NCBI GenBank assembly: GCA_025966295.1
Contig: JAOPVD010000345.1
Location: 1 to 8,755, forward strand
Source of the DNA: Frankiales bacterium
GTDB lineage: Bacteria > Actinomycetota > Actinomycetes > Mycobacteriales > SCTD01
DNA length: 8,755 nucleotides
Reading direction: 5' to 3'
Shown in pieces: positions 6,744 to 8,755 of this stretch (position 1 is its first letter; each line of letters opens with the position of its first letter). A program made the position numbers and the translations under genes. Below the pieces are notes generated by a model. It was not told where the DNA came from. It saw nothing but the letters and a program-made list of their open reading frames with translations, and did not search any database.

Positions 6744-8755
6744 CTAGCTGGCGTAGTAGCCGAACACGTCCAGGGCCAGGCTGGCCGAACCGACCGCGTT
6801 GCGGACCCGGACCTTGCCGGCGTTGCCGCCCGCGGTCGGCACCCGGGTGAGCGCCGGCGCCGACCCGCTGAGGCGGGCCGGCAGGCTGAGCACGGTGGGC
6901 GCGAACGAGCCGCCGGTCGGGTAGGCCGCGACGAACGTCGTCACCGTCGGCACCGCACCGACGAGGCTCAGCACCAGAGACTGGGCACCGGTCGGGACGC
7001 CGTAGCCGACGAAGCCGTCCGGGTTGCTGGTCTCGGCCACCGCGGTGTCGCGCGGCTGCCCCGCCGGGTAGCCGCTCGGACCGCTCACCCGCTGCGGCAG
7101 CGTGGGCCGGTAGGAGTAGCCGGAGCCGCCGTACCAGCCGGCGATGTCGGCGACCAGGTGCGTCGCCCCCACGACGTTGCGGAAGCGCACCTTGCCGCCG
7201 CTGCCGACGCGCACCGTCACCAGGTTGGTGGCGGACTGCCCGGCGCCGGTGATGACCTGGCCGACGGTGGGGGAGCCGCCGGTCGCGTAGCCCTGCACCT
7301 GGGTGGCCTTGGTCGGCGTGACGACCGTGAGGTTCAGGACCACCGCCGTGGCGGTGCTGGGGATGCCGTTGCGGCCCACCACCTGGAGGTCGAGGGTGCC
7401 CCCCTGGCCGACCGCGCCCTTGCGGACGCCGGTGCCGGTCCGGGTGTCCATCACCCGCGTCGGGCTGAGGGCGTGCAGGCCCGAGCCGGCGCCCTCGCGG
7501 AAGTAGCCGACGACCGCCGCGCTGATCTTCGCGCCGCCACCGTCGTTCCGGACCCGCAGGTACCCGCGGCCGAGCGGCACGGTGGCGAGCGCACTGCGGG
7601 TCAGGCCGCGCGCCACGTACAGGTTGGCCACGTCCGGCAGCGGCGCGGCCGCGGCTCGTGGCAGCGCGTAGGCACGGACCTGGCTGGTGGCGGTGCCCAC
7701 CGCCCTGGCGGTGAGGTTCAGCAGCACCGCGGTGGCGTCCGCGGGCACGCCGTACCGGCCGGCCACCTGGACGCTCTTGGTGAAGCCGCCGCCGGCATCG
7801 GTCGGGGACAGCACGCCGGTGGCGTTGGTCAGCGGGGTGTACAGCGAGCCCGGCAGCGCCGGCGTCGCCCAGCCCAGGTCCCGGAACATCCCGAGCATGA
7901 CCTCGCCCGGGTCCCGGGTCACGTCGCCCTGCTCGGCGAACGGAGTCATGAGCGCGTCCCGGTCACCGCGCGGGTAGGACTCGTCGGACACGTGGCTGAA
8001 GCTGCTGCCCGGCTCGAAGCCGCTGAGCGACGCCTGGTCGTTGTACGGCGCGTACAGCCGCGGCTCGCGGCCGCGGTCGGCGCCCGCGCCCTCCGGGCCG
8101 TTCCAGTAGACGGCGTTGCTGGTCAGGGCGTTGGTGAGCTCCTGGCTGTGGTTCGGGTAGTCGAGGATCGGCCTGCCGTCGCTGGTCTCGGTGAACAGGT
8201 CGTAGACCAACGGGACATTGTCGTACGGGTACTCGGCGTAGTACGCGAACGGGTCGTCGGGGACCGCGTCCGCTGAGCCGAGGAAGCCCAGCCCGTGGCC
8301 GAGCTCGTGCAGGACCACCGACTCGAAGTCGTAGCAGGAGCCGTTGGTCGGCGTCGTCGCGGGCGCAACGGTGCAGGGCGCCGCCGCGATCCCCTCGGGC
8401 GAGGCGCCGTAGTAGAAGAGGCTGCGGTTGTCGGAGAACTCCGCCTTGATCTCGGCCCTGCCGCCGCTGACGTCCGCGCCGGCCAGCGCCTCGGCAAGGG
8501 CGATCGGAAAGTACACGCCGTCGGCGAGAACCATCGAGTCCGGCCCGGCGCCGCCGAGCTGGTCGGGCTCGGCGAACGCCTTGAGCGTCGCCGCGACGGT
8601 GATGGTCTGGGTCGACGCGACGGTGTGCGACCAGATGTCGACGGCCCGCTGGAAGGCGGCCTTGGCGTCGGCGTTGCTGGGGTCGTTGATCGCGGTGTCG
8701 TAGTTGACGACCCAGGTGGAGAGCCGGGTGGATCTCTGGGCGCGCGGCTGCGCCG
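6744..8755 (-). CDS. Secreted-type metzincin-like zinc metalloprotease with C-terminal beta repeats (N-terminus outside window)
   Basis: The minus-strand frame is open from the stop at 6746-6744 to the right edge: 669 residues, with the true start and any signal peptide beyond the window. An in-frame ATG at 8534 is not the start, because the upstream residues continue a domain (STWVVNYDTAINDPSNADAK, then FQRAVDIWSHTVAST). The zinc-binding helix HELGHGLGFLG has His149, Glu150 and His153 (codons at 8295-8309). The usual third metzincin ligand is absent at once after it (Gly where His or Asp is expected). About 100 residues later comes SSFSHVSDESY (His254), then ALMTPF with Met269 as a likely Met-turn. 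That is the order seen in leishmanolysin-type enzymes, where an insert separates the helix from the third His. Two cysteines (APC and GSC) before the helix may form a disulfide. Three beta-rich repeats follow. I infer an extracellular or surface protease; the substrate is unknown. Confidence 0.87.
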   Translation of the reverse strand, partial: AQPRAQRSTRLSTWVVNYDTAINDPSNADAKAAFQRAVDIWSHTVASTQTITVAATLKAFAEPDQLGGAGPDSMVLADGVYFPIALAEALAGADVSGGRAEIKAEFSDNRSLFYYGASPEGIAAAPCTVAPATTPTNGSCYDFESVVLHELGHGLGFLGSADAVPDDPFAYYAEYPYDNVPLVYDLFTETSDGRPILDYPNHSQELTNALTSNAVYWNGPEGAGADRGREPRLYAPYNDQASLSGFEPGSSFSHVSDESYPRGDRDALMTPFAEQGDVTRDPGEVMLGMFRDLGWATPALPGSLYTPLTNATGVLSPTDAGGGFTKSVQVAGRYGVPADATAVLLNLTARAVGTATSQVRAYALPRAAAAPLPDVANLYVARGLTRSALATVPLGRGYLRVRNDGGGAKISAAVVGYFREGAGSGLHALSPTRVMDTRTGTGVRKGAVGQGGTLDLQVVGRNGIPSTATAVVLNLTVVTPTKATQVQGYATGGSPTVGQVITGAGQSATNLVTVRVGSGGKVRFRNVVGATHLVADIAGWYGGSGYSYRPTLPQRVSGPSGYPAGQPRDTAVAETSNPDGFVGYGVPTGAQSLVLSLVGAVPTVTTFVAAYPTGGSFAPTVLSLPARLSGSAPALTRVPTAGGNAGKVRVRNAVGSASLALDVFGYYAS
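6750..7112 (-). repeat. Beta-rich surface repeat 3 of the protease (terminal copy)
   Basis: Residues 548-668, from YRPTLPQRVSGPSGYPAG to ASLALDVFGYY, one residue before the C-terminus. Recognisable parts are LPQRVSG (degraded PTRVMDTR), GVPTGAQSLVLSLVGAVP, GKVRVRNAVG and DVFGYY. The DTR motif is absent. The protein ends with this domain and shows no LPxTG motif, membrane helix or charged tail, so it has no evident covalent wall anchor. Confidence 0.7.
7131..7478 (-). repeat. Beta-rich surface repeat 2 of the protease (best conserved copy)
   Basis: Residues 426-541, from LHALSPTRVMDTRTGTGV to HLVADIAGWY. It keeps the full hallmark of the family: the P-x-R-V-x-DTR-x-GTG head, the GIPSTATAVVLNLT centre, the NLVTVRVGSGGKV strand and the HLVADIAGWY end. 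It serves as the reference for recognising the flanking copies. Confidence 0.78.
7500..7844 (-). repeat. Beta-rich surface repeat 1 of the protease
   Basis: Residues 304-418 of the partial protein, from LYTPLTNATGVLSP to VVGYF. The core GVPADATAVLLNLTARAV matches the second repeat's GIPSTATAVVLNLTVVTP, and both end in a G-aromatic-aromatic triplet. The DTR motif at the head is lost (NATG instead), so this copy has diverged. Such repeats of about 110-120 residues are frequent at the C-termini of secreted actinobacterial proteins, and their role is not established. Confidence 0.72.

Noticed and set aside
7158..8276. A 372-codon plus-strand frame opposite the protease gene
   Set aside because: Arg/Ala/Gly/His-rich with no recognisable motif. 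The minus strand has the zinc site and the repeats.
8532..8534. ATG at 8534 as the start of the metalloprotease
   Set aside because: The frame stays open to the window edge, and the 73 upstream residues look like part of the same folded domain. This ATG also has no signal peptide after it.

Overview
The window is very GC-rich, with strong G/C bias at third codon positions. Gene order and protein motifs point to a high-GC actinobacterium. A nocardioid-type genome (Nocardioides or a relative) is my best guess, but the sequence alone does not prove the genus.

Layout: (1) bases 2-139 (+) are the last 45 codons of a protein ending in a membrane helix and an arginine-rich tail. (2) Bases 147-1028 (-) encode an alpha/beta hydrolase, and 1040-1399 (-) encode a small membrane-anchored PH-like protein of the CFP-6 type. 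(3) On the other side of an 81-bp divergent spacer lies the branched-chain amino acid block on the + strand: ilvD (1481-3172), a 213-bp regulatory gap, then ilvB (3386-5137), ilvN (5137-5661) and ilvC (5687-6685). (4) A perfect 40-bp palindrome (6697-6736) separates ilvC from a convergent gene. (5) Bases 6744-8755 (-) encode a secreted-type metzincin-like metalloprotease with three C-terminal beta-rich repeats. Its N-terminus runs off the window.

IlvB and IlvN form acetohydroxyacid synthase. IlvC then reduces and isomerises its product, and IlvD dehydrates the resulting dihydroxy acid. Together they supply three of the four shared steps of isoleucine and valine synthesis; only the final transaminase is missing here.

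The most informative non-coding region is the ilvD-ilvB gap. It holds a TTGACA/CAGGCT promoter, a 12-codon leader peptide (MRRILVVLQRDC) whose ATG sits 7 nt after the -10 box and so is probably leaderless, a perfect 12-bp hairpin over the end of that peptide, and a strong U-tailed terminator ahead of ilvB. This is the architecture of ribosome-mediated attenuation by branched-chain amino acids. I could not find a convincing antiterminator pairing. A second probable leaderless promoter (TAGGCT) drives the hydrolase and includes the stop codon of the PH-like gene.

Most of the window is ordinary core metabolism. No RNA genes, CRISPR arrays, insertion sequences or signs of recent transfer were seen, and no gene-free stretch exceeds 300 bases.
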